Shown: positions 18,640-26,749 of the stretch, one piece after another
Numbering within the stretch: position 1 is the stretch's first letter
How the letters are laid out: every line of letters starts with the position of its first letter
NCBI RefSeq assembly: GCF_001422545.1
Contig: NZ_LMLE01000010.1
Coordinates: 186,227 to 250,226, forward strand
From: Pedobacter sp. Leaf41
Lineage (GTDB): Bacteria; Bacteroidota; Bacteroidia; Sphingobacteriales; Sphingobacteriaceae
Length of the DNA stretch: 64,000 nt
Direction of reading: 5' to 3'
The notes under the pieces: generated by a model
What the model was told of the DNA's origin: nothing
Databases searched by the model: none
Seen by the model: only the letters and a program-made list of their open reading frames with translations
Made by a program: the position numbers and the translations under genes

Positions 18640-19668
18640 TTATGATACAGCAATGTAATTTTCCCATTTATTCAATGCAGCTTTAAAATCGCTAGGTAGA
18701 GGTGATTCAAAATGCATATATTCTTTTGTTGTTGGATGAATAAAACCTAAACTTTGTGCATGTAAAGCCTGCCTGGGTAGCAACTCAAAACAGTTGTCTA
18801 CAAATTGCTTATATTTATTAAACGTAGTTCCTTTCAAAATCTTATCGCCTCCGTACATTGCATCGCTAAATAGCGGATGCCCGATGTGCTGCATGTGAGC
18901 TCTAATTTGATGGGTACGACCAGTTTCTAATTCGCAACTGATGAGCGTAACATAGCCTAAACGCTTCAAAACTTTATAATGCGTTACCGACCATTTCCCT
19001 TTTGCTTCCTCATCGTAGATATCCATCACCCGCCTATCTTTTACACTTCTACCGATGTAACCGGTAACAGTTCCATCATTTTCTATATCGCCCCATACCA
19101 AAGCAATGTATTTTCTGGTTATGCTGTGATCAAAAAACTGCCTGGCTAAATGCGTAATCGATTTCTCGTTTTTACTGATAAGAAGTAGTCCCGAGGTGTC
19201 TTTATCAATTCGATGGACCAGCCCAGGCCTTCCGTCGTTGCCTGGTAATTGAGGCAATTGTTCAAAATGGAAAGCCAAGGCATTTACCAAAGTCCCTGTA
19301 TAATTATTAAAACCAGGGTGAACAACCATTCCAGCCACTTTGTTGACGACCAACAAATCGCTATCCTCGTAAATAATATCAAGTGGGATGTCTTCAGGAT
19401 AAACCTCAGTATCGCGAGGAGGATGAGGCAAAACAATTGAAATTTCATCAAAAGGCTTCACCTTATAACTTGCCTTTATCTGCTTTTGATTAACCAAAAC
19501 ATTGCCTGCATCAATTGCATTTTGTATCCGGTTCCGAGAAGCATTCTCCACACGAACCATTAAAAATTTATCAATACGCAACAAAGATTGCCCTTTGTCT
19601 ACAATAATTTTTAAATGTTCATATAATTCCTGCTCTTCCGATTCCTGCAATTCTACCTCATTTTCCAT
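18640..19668 (-). CDS. RluD/RluA-family 23S rRNA pseudouridine synthase
   Basis: 342 aa from the ATG before ENEVELQESEEQ; an ATG 27 bp upstream is also in frame. The N-terminal S4 RNA-binding domain (LRIDKFLMVRVENASRNRIQNAI) is followed by the catalytic domain with HRIDKDTSGLLL, whose Asp is the catalytic nucleophile, and GRTHQIRAHM. It fits RluD, which modifies helix 69 of 23S rRNA, by size and S4 domain. The aminotransferase gene follows 3 bp downstream. Confidence 0.92.
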   Translation of the reverse strand: MENEVELQESEEQELYEHLKIIVDKGQSLLRIDKFLMVRVENASRNRIQNAIDAGNVLVNQKQIKASYKVKPFDEISIVLPHPPRDTEVYPEDIPLDIIYEDSDLLVVNKVAGMVVHPGFNNYTGTLVNALAFHFEQLPQLPGNDGRPGLVHRIDKDTSGLLLISKNEKSITHLARQFFDHSITRKYIALVWGDIENDGTVTGYIGRSVKDRRVMDIYDEEAKGKWSVTHYKVLKRLGYVTLISCELETGRTHQIRAHMQHIGHPLFSDAMYGGDKILKGTTFNKYKQFVDNCFELLPRQALHAQSLGFIHPTTKEYMHFESPLPSDFKAALNKWENYIAVS

Positions 19669-19830
19669 GATGCAAAAATAACCTTTTGAGACCAAGATTT
19701 TTTACCGTAGCTAAGTTTTACTAAAATTAGTTCTATTGATTTATAAAGTATACAACCAGTGCTAAAAATAAATACAAATGTATGTCTATTGATGGACAGC
19801 AAGTTAAATTCATGTTAAGAAATTAATTTA

Positions 19831-19863
19831 TTTGTCAACAAAACAATATTGGCTTATTTTTTG
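19831..19863 (+). promoter_or_regulatory. Candidate promoter for the mini-ORF transcript
   Basis: TTTG at 19831-19834 is followed after 20 bp by TA-TTTTTT-G at 19855-19863, one T longer than the Bacteroidota -7 consensus TAnnTTTG. It lies 30 bp upstream of the 25-codon ORF. The match is approximate. No other feature is visible in the 160 bp between the pseudouridine synthase start and this site. Confidence 0.35.
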
Positions 19864-19892
19864 TAGTTGTGATGATCTAATCGATAACAATT

Positions 19893-19970
19893 ATGAAAAA
19901 TTTTACTCAAAACGTTAAGATTGTGCTTAATTTTTTTCCTTATTTAGTTAGGAAAATATACTTTAAGTAG
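19893..19970 (+). CDS. Possible 25-aa leader peptide or small protein
   Basis: ATG at 19893, stop TAG at 19968-19970. The peptide begins MKNFTQNVKIV and ends VRKIYFK; it is basic (5 K/R, no acidic residues) and rich in aromatics (four Phe, two Tyr, including an FFPY run). A promoter-like sequence lies just upstream and a terminator-like hairpin just downstream, ahead of the ACC-deaminase-like gene. This could be a stand-alone small protein, a leader peptide, or a chance ORF within a small RNA. No family recognised. Confidence 0.4.
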   Translation: MKNFTQNVKIVLNFFPYLVRKIYFK

Positions 19971-19991
19971 AGTAAATCTAAAAAAAACGCC

Positions 19992-20029
19992 AAAAAAACA
20001 CTTGCATTCAACAGGTGTTTTTTATTTTT
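19992..20029 (+). terminator. Terminator/attenuator-like hairpin abutting the ACC-deaminase-like start codon
   Basis: AACACTTG pairs with CAGGTGTT (one G-T pair), extended by an A run opposite T residues, with a 7-nt loop and then TTTTTTATTTTT. The second arm is repeated at 20031-20039 (CAGGTGTTT), which contains the GTG start at 20034. The left arm could therefore pair either with the terminator arm or with the start-codon region. Confidence 0.6.
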
Positions 20030-20033
20030 ACAG

Positions 20034-20903
20034 GTGTTTCAAAATATCTACAGTCCTGTCCAAAAATTAAAAATTAATCCATTTAGCAATCTATTTGTTA
20101 AACGAGATGACTTAATTGATCCATATATTTCAGGAAATAAGTGGCGCAAGTTAAAATTTATACTGGAACGGGCAACAATCGAAGATAAAAACCACTTGAT
20201 TACCTTCGGAGGCGCATATTCCAATCACTTGGTAGCCACTGCAGCGGCAGCAGCAAAATTTGGTTTTCAATCTACAGCATTTGTTCGTGGGGAAGAAGTT
20301 AAAAACGAAATGCTTTTACTTTGTTCCCTTTATGGAATGAAACTCATTTTTACTAATCGGGAAGGTTACAAGGATAAATCGTTATTGTTCGAGAAAAAAT
20401 TTGGCCAGGATAAAAACGCTTATTTTATTGATGAAGGTGGCGCATCTCCGGAAGCCGTTATGGGTTGCACAGAAATTGTTGATGAACTAAGAGAAGATTA
20501 TGACCACATCTTTGTTGCAGCAGGAACGGGAACTACTGCTGCAGGCCTATTAAAAGCAATACAAAATAAAAACCTGGATACTAAACTCCATGTGATACCC
20601 ATATTAAAAGGTGGAGAATTTATCCGCGAAGAAATTTCTAAATACACCAAAATCTCCGAAAATCTCAACCTGCATACCACGTACCATTTTGGTGGTTATG
20701 CCAAAACGCAACCTGAATTAATAGCATTCATTAAAAGCTTCACCGCTCAAACCGGAATATTAATTGATCCAGTTTACACGGCAAAAATGTTTTATTCCAT
20801 CCTTGATCTTCAGAAGCAAGGTAAAATTCGGGAAACAGATAAAATATTAGCCATCCATACCGGCGGGTTACTCGGAATATTCGGAATGAAGGATAAGTTT
20901 TAG
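20034..20903 (+). CDS. 1-aminocyclopropane-1-carboxylate deaminase / D-cysteine desulfhydrase family protein
   Basis: 289 aa PLP enzyme of fold type II. It starts at GTG 20034 and opens with NPFSNLFVKRDDLIDPYISGNKWRKLK, which holds the PLP-binding Lys (GNKWRKL), followed by ITFGGAYSNHLVATAAAA and the glycine-rich AAGTGTTAAGLLK phosphate loop. Members are true ACC deaminases or D-cysteine desulfhydrases; the short length and common occurrence in Bacteroidota favour the desulfhydrase or another amino-acid role, but this is not decided by sequence. Its start codon lies just after a terminator-like hairpin and a 25-codon ORF, suggesting attenuation. Confidence 0.88.
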   Translation: MFQNIYSPVQKLKINPFSNLFVKRDDLIDPYISGNKWRKLKFILERATIEDKNHLITFGGAYSNHLVATAAAAAKFGFQSTAFVRGEEVKNEMLLLCSLYGMKLIFTNREGYKDKSLLFEKKFGQDKNAYFIDEGGASPEAVMGCTEIVDELREDYDHIFVAAGTGTTAAGLLKAIQNKNLDTKLHVIPILKGGEFIREEISKYTKISENLNLHTTYHFGGYAKTQPELIAFIKSFTAQTGILIDPVYTAKMFYSILDLQKQGKIRETDKILAIHTGGLLGIFGMKDKF

Positions 20904-21151
20904 TTAATTGTGTAAGTGCAAATTCTGTCGCAGAAAAAGATAATTTTTCATTTCAAAGCACTACATGTTAGCGGAATCATGCCGTTTCTACCAAAAAAGT
21001 TTTCCACATTAAAAAAGTCCAAAACCTGTTTTTGTCTATAATCATACTTTAAACAGTTTAAACCTATTTTTTGCATTGATGGTACAAAAAGTGCTTAAAT
21101 TTTGATTTTAGGCACATTTAACTAAATTTGATTTACACCAAAACCAAATTT

Positions 21152-22483
21152 ATGTACCAATTAACAGTACCCGCCGATCGCGTTAACGAGTCTCTTAGTA
21201 AACACATTTTGGCCGATGGCTTCGACCTGACCTATGATATGGAGAAAAGCCATGGTGCATACATATACGACTCAAAATATAATAGAACACTACTTGATTT
21301 TTTTACCTGCTTTGCGTCAGTGCCTTTGGGCTATAATCATCCAAAAATGGTTAACGACGAAAGCTTTAAGAAAAACTTGTTGTTGGCTGCTATGGCAAAC
21401 CCATCAAATTCTGATGTATACACTCAACAATACGCTCAGTTTTTAGAAACTTTTTCAAGAGTTGGCATTCCGGATTATTTGCCCCACGCCTTTTTTATCG
21501 CCGGTGGTGCATTGGCCGTCGAAAATGCAATTAAGGTAGCTATGGACTGGAAAGTGCAGAAAAATTTTACCAAGGGTTATACCGAAGAAAAAGGCTTTAA
21601 AGTTTTGCACTTCGAAAGAGCTTTTCATGGAAGGTCTGGCTATACCTTAAGTTTAACAAATACGCTACCAGATAAAACGAAATGGTTTGCCAAATTCGAC
21701 TGGCCCAGAGTTTCAATTCCCGATGTTAAATTTCCCCTTTCAGACAGCAATTTAGATCGTGCTATCCAAACTGAAGACGATTCTATTGCACAAATAAAAA
21801 AAGCTTTCGATGAAAATAAGGACGACATATGTGCTATTATTGTCGAGCCCATTCAATCAGAAGGCGGCGATAATCACTTGCGTGAGGAATTTTTAATTCA
21901 ACTTAAGACACTGGCCGATGAAAATAATGCTTTCTTGATTTTTGATGAAGTTCAAACCGGAGTTGGCTTAACCGGAAAATTTTGGTGTCACCAGCATTTT
22001 AGTGAAAAGGCTCGACCAGATATTGTGGCATTTGGTAAGAAGATGCAGGTTTGCGGTATTTTAGTTGGGAACAAGGTAGATCAGATTGAAACCAACGTGT
22101 TTAAAGTTCCAAGCAGAATCAACTCTACATGGGGCGGAAATTTGGTAGATATGGTTCGCTCGTCGCAAATTCTTCAGATTGTTGAAGAAGATAAATTATG
22201 CGAAAACGCGGCTCAAGTTGGAGCATACCTTAAAGATAACCTCTCCAAGTTTGCCCAGAAATTCGATAAAATGAGCAACGTTCGCGGCCGGGGATTACTC
22301 TGCTCTTTCGACTTTCCAAATAAAGAAATGCGGAATGATTTTATTAGCAAAGGACTAGCACAAAACGTCATGTTTTTGGGTTGTGGAGAGAAAACAATTC
22401 GCTTCCGCCCAGCACTTTGCATAGAACAAAAACATATTGACGAAGGCCTGACGGTTATGGAAAAAATATTGCCTTTATTGTAG
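21152..22483 (+). CDS. lat: L-lysine 6-transaminase
   Basis: 443 aa class III PLP aminotransferase. It moves the epsilon-amino group of lysine to 2-oxoglutarate, giving aminoadipate semialdehyde (piperideine-6-carboxylate). Marks are the family's opening GFDLTYDMEKSHGAYIYD, LLDFFTCFASVPLGYNHPKM, FERAFHGRSGYTLSLTN, the IFDEVQTGVGLTGK cofactor motif and the PLP Lys in AFGKKMQVCGI. The ATG at 21152 (MYQLTVPADRV) is preferred over a TTG 24 bp upstream. A small membrane-anchored protein follows after 2 bp, so the pair is an operon. Confidence 0.9.
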   Translation: MYQLTVPADRVNESLSKHILADGFDLTYDMEKSHGAYIYDSKYNRTLLDFFTCFASVPLGYNHPKMVNDESFKKNLLLAAMANPSNSDVYTQQYAQFLETFSRVGIPDYLPHAFFIAGGALAVENAIKVAMDWKVQKNFTKGYTEEKGFKVLHFERAFHGRSGYTLSLTNTLPDKTKWFAKFDWPRVSIPDVKFPLSDSNLDRAIQTEDDSIAQIKKAFDENKDDICAIIVEPIQSEGGDNHLREEFLIQLKTLADENNAFLIFDEVQTGVGLTGKFWCHQHFSEKARPDIVAFGKKMQVCGILVGNKVDQIETNVFKVPSRINSTWGGNLVDMVRSSQILQIVEEDKLCENAAQVGAYLKDNLSKFAQKFDKMSNVRGRGLLCSFDFPNKEMRNDFISKGLAQNVMFLGCGEKTIRFRPALCIEQKHIDEGLTVMEKILPLL

Positions 22484-22485
22484 CC

Positions 22486-22887
22486 ATGAGTCGAAAATCA
22501 CTTATTTATTTAATTTCCGCAGCTGTTGTAATTTTAGTTTTGCTTATGGTTAAAGATACTTTTAACCAACCTGGAATTGAAGAGATGAAAGCTGGATTTA
22601 AAGAAATAGTGAAATATAGAAATGCGAATAATACTGGCCCCGTACAGCGGATTTACGTAGTTACAGTTAAAGATTCCGTTTGGAAAGAAATGGAGAATTA
22701 TGGTAATTTAATGCCACACACCAAATATGGAAATACCAAAGTTTACTTCTTTATGGAAAGCGCAAATGTGCCTCAAACACTGCAGCCAGGAGAAGTAAAC
22801 GTTGATCCCCAATTTAATAAATCATGCATCGCCTTATACGAGAAAAGTGCAATGAGCCAGGTGGTATTTAATAAGTATCCATTTTAA
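22486..22887 (+). CDS. Hypothetical membrane-anchored protein
   Basis: 133 aa. Residues 5-22 form one hydrophobic helix (LIYLISAAVVILVLLMV), and the rest is a soluble domain of about 110 aa, probably outside the cytoplasm, ending in VVFNKYPF. No family recognised. It begins 2 bp after the lat stop codon and is probably translated from the same mRNA; a functional link to lysine breakdown is only suggested by position. Confidence 0.7.
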   Translation: MSRKSLIYLISAAVVILVLLMVKDTFNQPGIEEMKAGFKEIVKYRNANNTGPVQRIYVVTVKDSVWKEMENYGNLMPHTKYGNTKVYFFMESANVPQTLQPGEVNVDPQFNKSCIALYEKSAMSQVVFNKYPF

Positions 22888-22966
22888 AATCTTTCTTCGG
22901 CGCAGGTGGGAATTCTAATGCCTTTTCCCTCGCTATGTGCCCGCACAGACAGAAAAATAATGGGTT

Positions 22967-23065
22967 AATTATTTGAAAATGAGCGGCTTGAAACTTTTGG
23001 CACTTTCAGCCCCGTTTTCCCTCCTGCCGATGAAAAACCGGCATCCGTCCACCCGGGTTTATAAA
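22967..23065 (-). repeat. Interspersed repeat, copy 1 (minus orientation)
   Basis: Read on the minus strand it begins TTTATAAACCCGGG and ends GCTCATTTTCAAATAATT, the same two ends as the copy at 48270-48376, with a variable middle containing TTTTTCATCGG. It is part of the 362-bp region between the small membrane protein gene and the acyl-CoA dehydrogenase gene, which holds no credible ORF. The 5' 80 bp of that region carry nothing I recognise. Confidence 0.65.
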
Positions 23066-23120
23066 TAAAGTTTGATGCTTTTTGGGTAAATAGACCCACC
23101 GTTTGAAAAACAGAACTACG

Positions 23121-23226
23121 TTAAATAAACCAGACAGTTGCGGCAGCTCACGATTCTTCATCGGGACTACAGCGAATGGCGGGACTAAAGGATCTATGAA
23201 AGGCTGATTTTCATTTCCAAATCAAA
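23121..23226 (+). repeat. Interspersed repeat, copy 2 (plus orientation)
   Basis: Shares a 50-bp core with 48287-48337, including CTACAGCGAAT and CGGGACT, and ends in CATTTCCAAATCA. It faces copy 1 in inverted orientation across a 55-bp spacer. The core can form a hairpin (GATTCTTCATCGGGA region). It resembles REP-like extragenic elements. Confidence 0.65.
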
Positions 23227-23249
23227 CACCAAGTAATAAATTCATCCTG

Positions 23250-24614
23250 CTATACAAATGCCGAAAAGCCGGTAATCGCTCTACCTACAATTAGTGTGTT
23301 AATCTCTTTAGTACCTTCATAAGAGTAAATGGCTTCTGCGTCGGCCACAAAACGAGCAACATTATACTCCAATAAAATTCCATTCCCTCCCATTACTTCG
23401 CGGGCTTTGCTCACTACATCACGGGTACGTAAGGAGCAGAAAACTTTCGCTAGCGAGGCATGTTCATCTCTCAAAAGGCCTTGATCTTGTAGCTGCGATA
23501 GCCGAAAGCACAGCGTTTGCATCGCAGTTAAATTCGATAACATTTCTACCAGATGATTTTGGATTAACTGAAACGAAGCAATGGGTTTCCCGAATTGTTT
23601 TCGGGTTCTGGTATATTCCAGCGCATTTTCGTAAGCACCACGGGCACAGCCAACGGCCTGCCAGGCTACACCTGCTCTCGTCATTTGCAAAACCTTTGCC
23701 GTATCCTTAAATGAATTGGCATTTTGTAAGCGATCAACCTCCATCACTTCACAGTTGGTTAGCGTAATAATTCCATTCTGAACGATACGAAGGGCCATTT
23801 TATCCTGCATCTTTTCTACTGCAAAACCTGGATTATCCTTTTTTACGATGAAGCCTTTTACCTCATTGTCGGCTTCGTCACGAGCCCAGATGATTAAAAT
23901 ATCGGCAAAAGTTGCATTACCGATCCACTTCTTTTGTCCGTTTAAAATCCATTTACCGCCTACATTTCTGCAGGTTGTTGTCAAACCACCTGCAGCAGCT
24001 GAGCCTACTTCAGGCTCTGTTAAACCAAAGGCGCCAATAATTTTGAACTGCTGCATAAGCGGCAGCCACTGTTGCTTTTGTTCTTCCGAGCCACATAAAT
24101 AAATAGACCCCATGGCTAGACCACTTTGAACCCCAAAAAAGGTAGATATCGAAGTATCGATTCTGGCCATTTCCATAGCCAAAATGCCTTCCATTAAATT
24201 CGATTTGCCGGGACAGCCATAACCTTTATAAGTTAAGCCACATATATTAAGCTCAGCGAGTTTGGGGATAATTTCGAAAGGAAATTCTGCCTTATTCCAG
24301 TAATGATTTACAATTGGCTTAACTTCTTTTTCTAAAAAAGCCCTCACCTTTAATTGCAAAGCCCTGTCTTCATCCTTCAAAGCCTCATCTCCCAAATGAT
24401 AAAAATCACCTTCAATTGGTGGTAATTCTTTCTTTTTACCAGAGCCACCACCCATCATCTTCATCATTCCCGATATTTGCTTATCATCAAGATTTGAAAT
24501 GGTTTCGACCATTTTAGGCAAGTCAACTTTTTTCGATAAAGCATCTAACTTAGCAAAATCTACGTGTTTAAAGAGATTGTATGCATTTTTAAGTGAAGAG
24601 AATATATTCGCCAT
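23250..24614 (-). CDS. Acyl-CoA dehydrogenase, glutaryl-CoA dehydrogenase-like
   Basis: 454 aa from the ATG at 24614 (MANIFSSLKNAY); an upstream in-frame ATG would add 8 residues. After an N-terminal extension of about 60 aa containing a Met/Gly/Lys-rich MMKMMGGGSGKKK stretch, it has the FAD flavoprotein fold: GAFGLTEPEVGS (FAD/substrate), KKWIGNATFADI, TRTRKQFGKPIASFQLIQ, MGGNGILLEYNVARFVADAEAIYSYEGT and ending IVGRAITG. The catalytic Glu is in YEGT. This arrangement matches the glutaryl-CoA dehydrogenase branch, and lysine 6-transaminase lies nearby, so a role in lysine or fatty-acid breakdown is possible. The exact acyl substrate is unproven. Confidence 0.87.
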   Translation of the reverse strand: MANIFSSLKNAYNLFKHVDFAKLDALSKKVDLPKMVETISNLDDKQISGMMKMMGGGSGKKKELPPIEGDFYHLGDEALKDEDRALQLKVRAFLEKEVKPIVNHYWNKAEFPFEIIPKLAELNICGLTYKGYGCPGKSNLMEGILAMEMARIDTSISTFFGVQSGLAMGSIYLCGSEEQKQQWLPLMQQFKIIGAFGLTEPEVGSAAAGGLTTTCRNVGGKWILNGQKKWIGNATFADILIIWARDEADNEVKGFIVKKDNPGFAVEKMQDKMALRIVQNGIITLTNCEVMEVDRLQNANSFKDTAKVLQMTRAGVAWQAVGCARGAYENALEYTRTRKQFGKPIASFQLIQNHLVEMLSNLTAMQTLCFRLSQLQDQGLLRDEHASLAKVFCSLRTRDVVSKAREVMGGNGILLEYNVARFVADAEAIYSYEGTKEINTLIVGRAITGFSAFV

Positions 24615-24785
24615 TATTATTCGTTTTGAGAATAACAAATGAGTGACGCTTTTGTTGGAACTTGCGAGTTAACCACAAACAGAGCAAAGTCTATCCAAAG
24701 AAGAGTAGAAAAATGATTTATAGAGAGTTTGCCTTAGTGTTCTTGCGAATACTTCCTTTTCTTTGCGCCTAAATATATTTTGGCA

Positions 24786-25502
24786 TTACCTCAAATCAAA
24801 CAAATTATCAACACCCAACAACTTTCTTGAGGTAAAACCCTCGCCAAATGTAGCGCCAATGCTTTTACCAAACTCCCTCGAACGACCAATTACAGTTTCG
24901 AAAAACTCTGGCGAAGAAATATAAGTTTGCAAGCCATCTACATCAGGATTATAGAATTGCGTTTTGAAGGCTTTAATGGATTCAATCTTCTTATCCATGT
25001 GATCAGAAATATCTACGATAATATCTGGCTTTAAATAACGATCTTGAATATATTGCAATAGCAATCTTGGTCGGTGAGCCGCCTGGTTTACACCATCTAA
25101 ATCAGTTTCTATTTTAGGAAGTCCTGATAAAAAAACAGAATCGTACACCAAATCTCCTGCCCTACCATGATCTGGGTGACGATCTTCCAGCGCATTGCTT
25201 AAAATAATTTCAGGCTGGTATTTTCTGATCATTTCAATCACTTTGAGCCTATGAAACTCATCGTTTTGAAAAAATCCGTCGCGAAGCCGAAGATTTTCGC
25301 GGGCGTGCAATCCTAAAATTTTAGCAGAATCTGCGGCTTCTTCATCTCTGGTTTCTGCGGTCCCACGAGTCCCCAATTCACCACGGGTTAAATCTACAAT
25401 TCCAACTTTTTTACCTAAGGCAATATGCTTTAAAATAGTTCCTGAGCAGCAAAGTTCTGCATCATCAGGATGAACGGCTATGACTAAAATATCTAACTTC
25501 AT
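24786..25502 (-). CDS. bshB1: Bacillithiol biosynthesis deacetylase BshB1
   Basis: 238 aa zinc-dependent N-acetylglucosaminyl-malate deacetylase, the second step of bacillithiol synthesis. The PIG-L/LmbE fold is shown by AVHPDDAELCCSG (zinc-binding HPDD), LTRGELGTRGTAETR, LEDRHPDHGRAGDLVYDS and the C-terminal PDVDGLQTYISS. Its ATG overlaps the gpx stop codon by one base (TAATG), so it is translated from the gpx message. The bshA and bshC genes are not in this window. Confidence 0.92.
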   Translation of the reverse strand: MKLDILVIAVHPDDAELCCSGTILKHIALGKKVGIVDLTRGELGTRGTAETRDEEAADSAKILGLHARENLRLRDGFFQNDEFHRLKVIEMIRKYQPEIILSNALEDRHPDHGRAGDLVYDSVFLSGLPKIETDLDGVNQAAHRPRLLLQYIQDRYLKPDIIVDISDHMDKKIESIKAFKTQFYNPDVDGLQTYISSPEFFETVIGRSREFGKSIGATFGEGFTSRKLLGVDNLFDLR

Positions 25503-26020
25503 TATTTATGATTGGAATTTTCATTCAATAGTTGATGGACTTTCTTTTTGATTTTCGAACTTAAAGGTTTAGTGAATGGAAAATAGAAATCAACCAACTC
25601 TCCCTTTCTATTCAAAAGATATTTATGAAAATTCCACCGGGGTTTAGCGTTCAGCTTACCGTTCTGCTTCTTCTCACTTAAAAAGAGATAAAGCGGGTGT
25701 GCATTTGCGCCACGCACCATAATTTTATCAAAAACCGGAAATTTTACGCCATGATTAACTTCGCAAAAACTGGCTATATCTGATCCATCTAGTGGTTCTT
25801 GTTTGCCAAAATCATTCGTAGGGAAACCCAAAATCTCGAAGTCAGGATGATCTATTTCGTCCTTCAATTGCTGCAGCTCTTTCAACTGCGGAGTAAAGCC
25901 GCACTCAGACGCAGTGTTTACAATCAAAACAACTTTATTTCGATAAGCCGATAAAGGCTGATCTTCACCATTGATCTTTTTAACTTTAAAGGAATAAATA
26001 TTAGGAATGCTATTTTGCAT
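25502..26020 (-). CDS. Glutathione peroxidase-family thiol peroxidase
   Basis: 172 aa, no signal peptide. The peroxidatic Cys lies in NTASECGFTPQ, and the Trp/Asn region in RWNFHKYLL. At the second conserved block, normally FPCNQFG with a catalytic Gln, this protein reads FPTNDFGKQEP, so Gln is replaced by Asp and the block's Cys by Thr. It may use thioredoxin or bacillithiol rather than glutathione: it overlaps bshB1 by one base, which links it to bacillithiol. Reaction is reduction of hydroperoxides; the reductant is inferred. Confidence 0.88.
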   Translation of the reverse strand: MQNSIPNIYSFKVKKINGEDQPLSAYRNKVVLIVNTASECGFTPQLKELQQLKDEIDHPDFEILGFPTNDFGKQEPLDGSDIASFCEVNHGVKFPVFDKIMVRGANAHPLYLFLSEKKQNGKLNAKPRWNFHKYLLNRKGELVDFYFPFTKPLSSKIKKKVHQLLNENSNHK

Positions 26021-26024
26021 TAGA

Positions 26025-26639
26025 TTATTGATAAAATCCAGAAGTACGAATGATCGATTCTATATCTCTATCTTCGTTAGGATTATAGGTGCTTTTTAAA
26101 TTATGCCCCACTACTCTGGCCACAATCTGATAGGAGAATGCAGCGAACCCACCCTTGGTTTGCTTAACAATGTCATAAGTGGTTCGGCCCACTTCCCTGT
26201 CAATAAGCTTAGTAAGTATTTGGCCCTGCGTAATGGTTAACTCCTTTATTTCACGGTTAAACATGTCTTTAATTTCCTTATCACATTGTTTAACCAACTT
26301 CTTTTGTTCTCTTTTTTCAGGTGTTCTTGCTATCTCCTCCTCTAATTGCTCATATCTCCGTTTCGCGAATTTAGCATAAGGCATAACTTTTAAAACGTTG
26401 TATCGCAAGCGATTATAAGCAGCTTTCTCTGCAGGAGATTTCCAAATTCTGTTTGCGTAAATACTCACATCCAACAGCTGCATCCAGGGAATCATCACAC
26501 CATTATCATTTGTTGATGCTACACGAATGGTATCTGCTTTGCCCAGTTTTGGAAAAACCGGTTGGACAGGGTCTTGAGCTTTTAGCTTTTCACTAAAAAT
26601 CATGACAATAAACAGAATGATTAGCCCTTTAAATTTCAT
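26025..26639 (-). CDS. DUF4294 secreted protein
   Basis: 204 aa with an N-terminal signal sequence ending near KAQD. The rest matches the Bacteroidota family DUF4294: IPWMQLLDVSIYANRIWKS, then YNVLKVMPYAKFAKRRYEQL, a charged helical middle part, and the GQILTKLIDREVGRTTYDIVK block near the C-terminus. The function is unknown; a periplasmic location is likely. It lies 4 bp upstream of gpx, so DUF4294-gpx-bshB1 are one operon, divergent from relA/spoT. Confidence 0.82.
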   Translation of the reverse strand: MKFKGLIILFIVMIFSEKLKAQDPVQPVFPKLGKADTIRVASTNDNGVMIPWMQLLDVSIYANRIWKSPAEKAAYNRLRYNVLKVMPYAKFAKRRYEQLEEEIARTPEKREQKKLVKQCDKEIKDMFNREIKELTITQGQILTKLIDREVGRTTYDIVKQTKGGFAAFSYQIVARVVGHNLKSTYNPNEDRDIESIIRTSGFYQ

Positions 26640-26749
26640 AAATTTATACCTTCACAAAGTTAGGTGTTATTTCATATATTAGTCGTTCAACAGAACTAAT
26701 ATAAGTTTTATTAATAGATAAGACGAAAATTTTTACGCAAAAAAAACAA

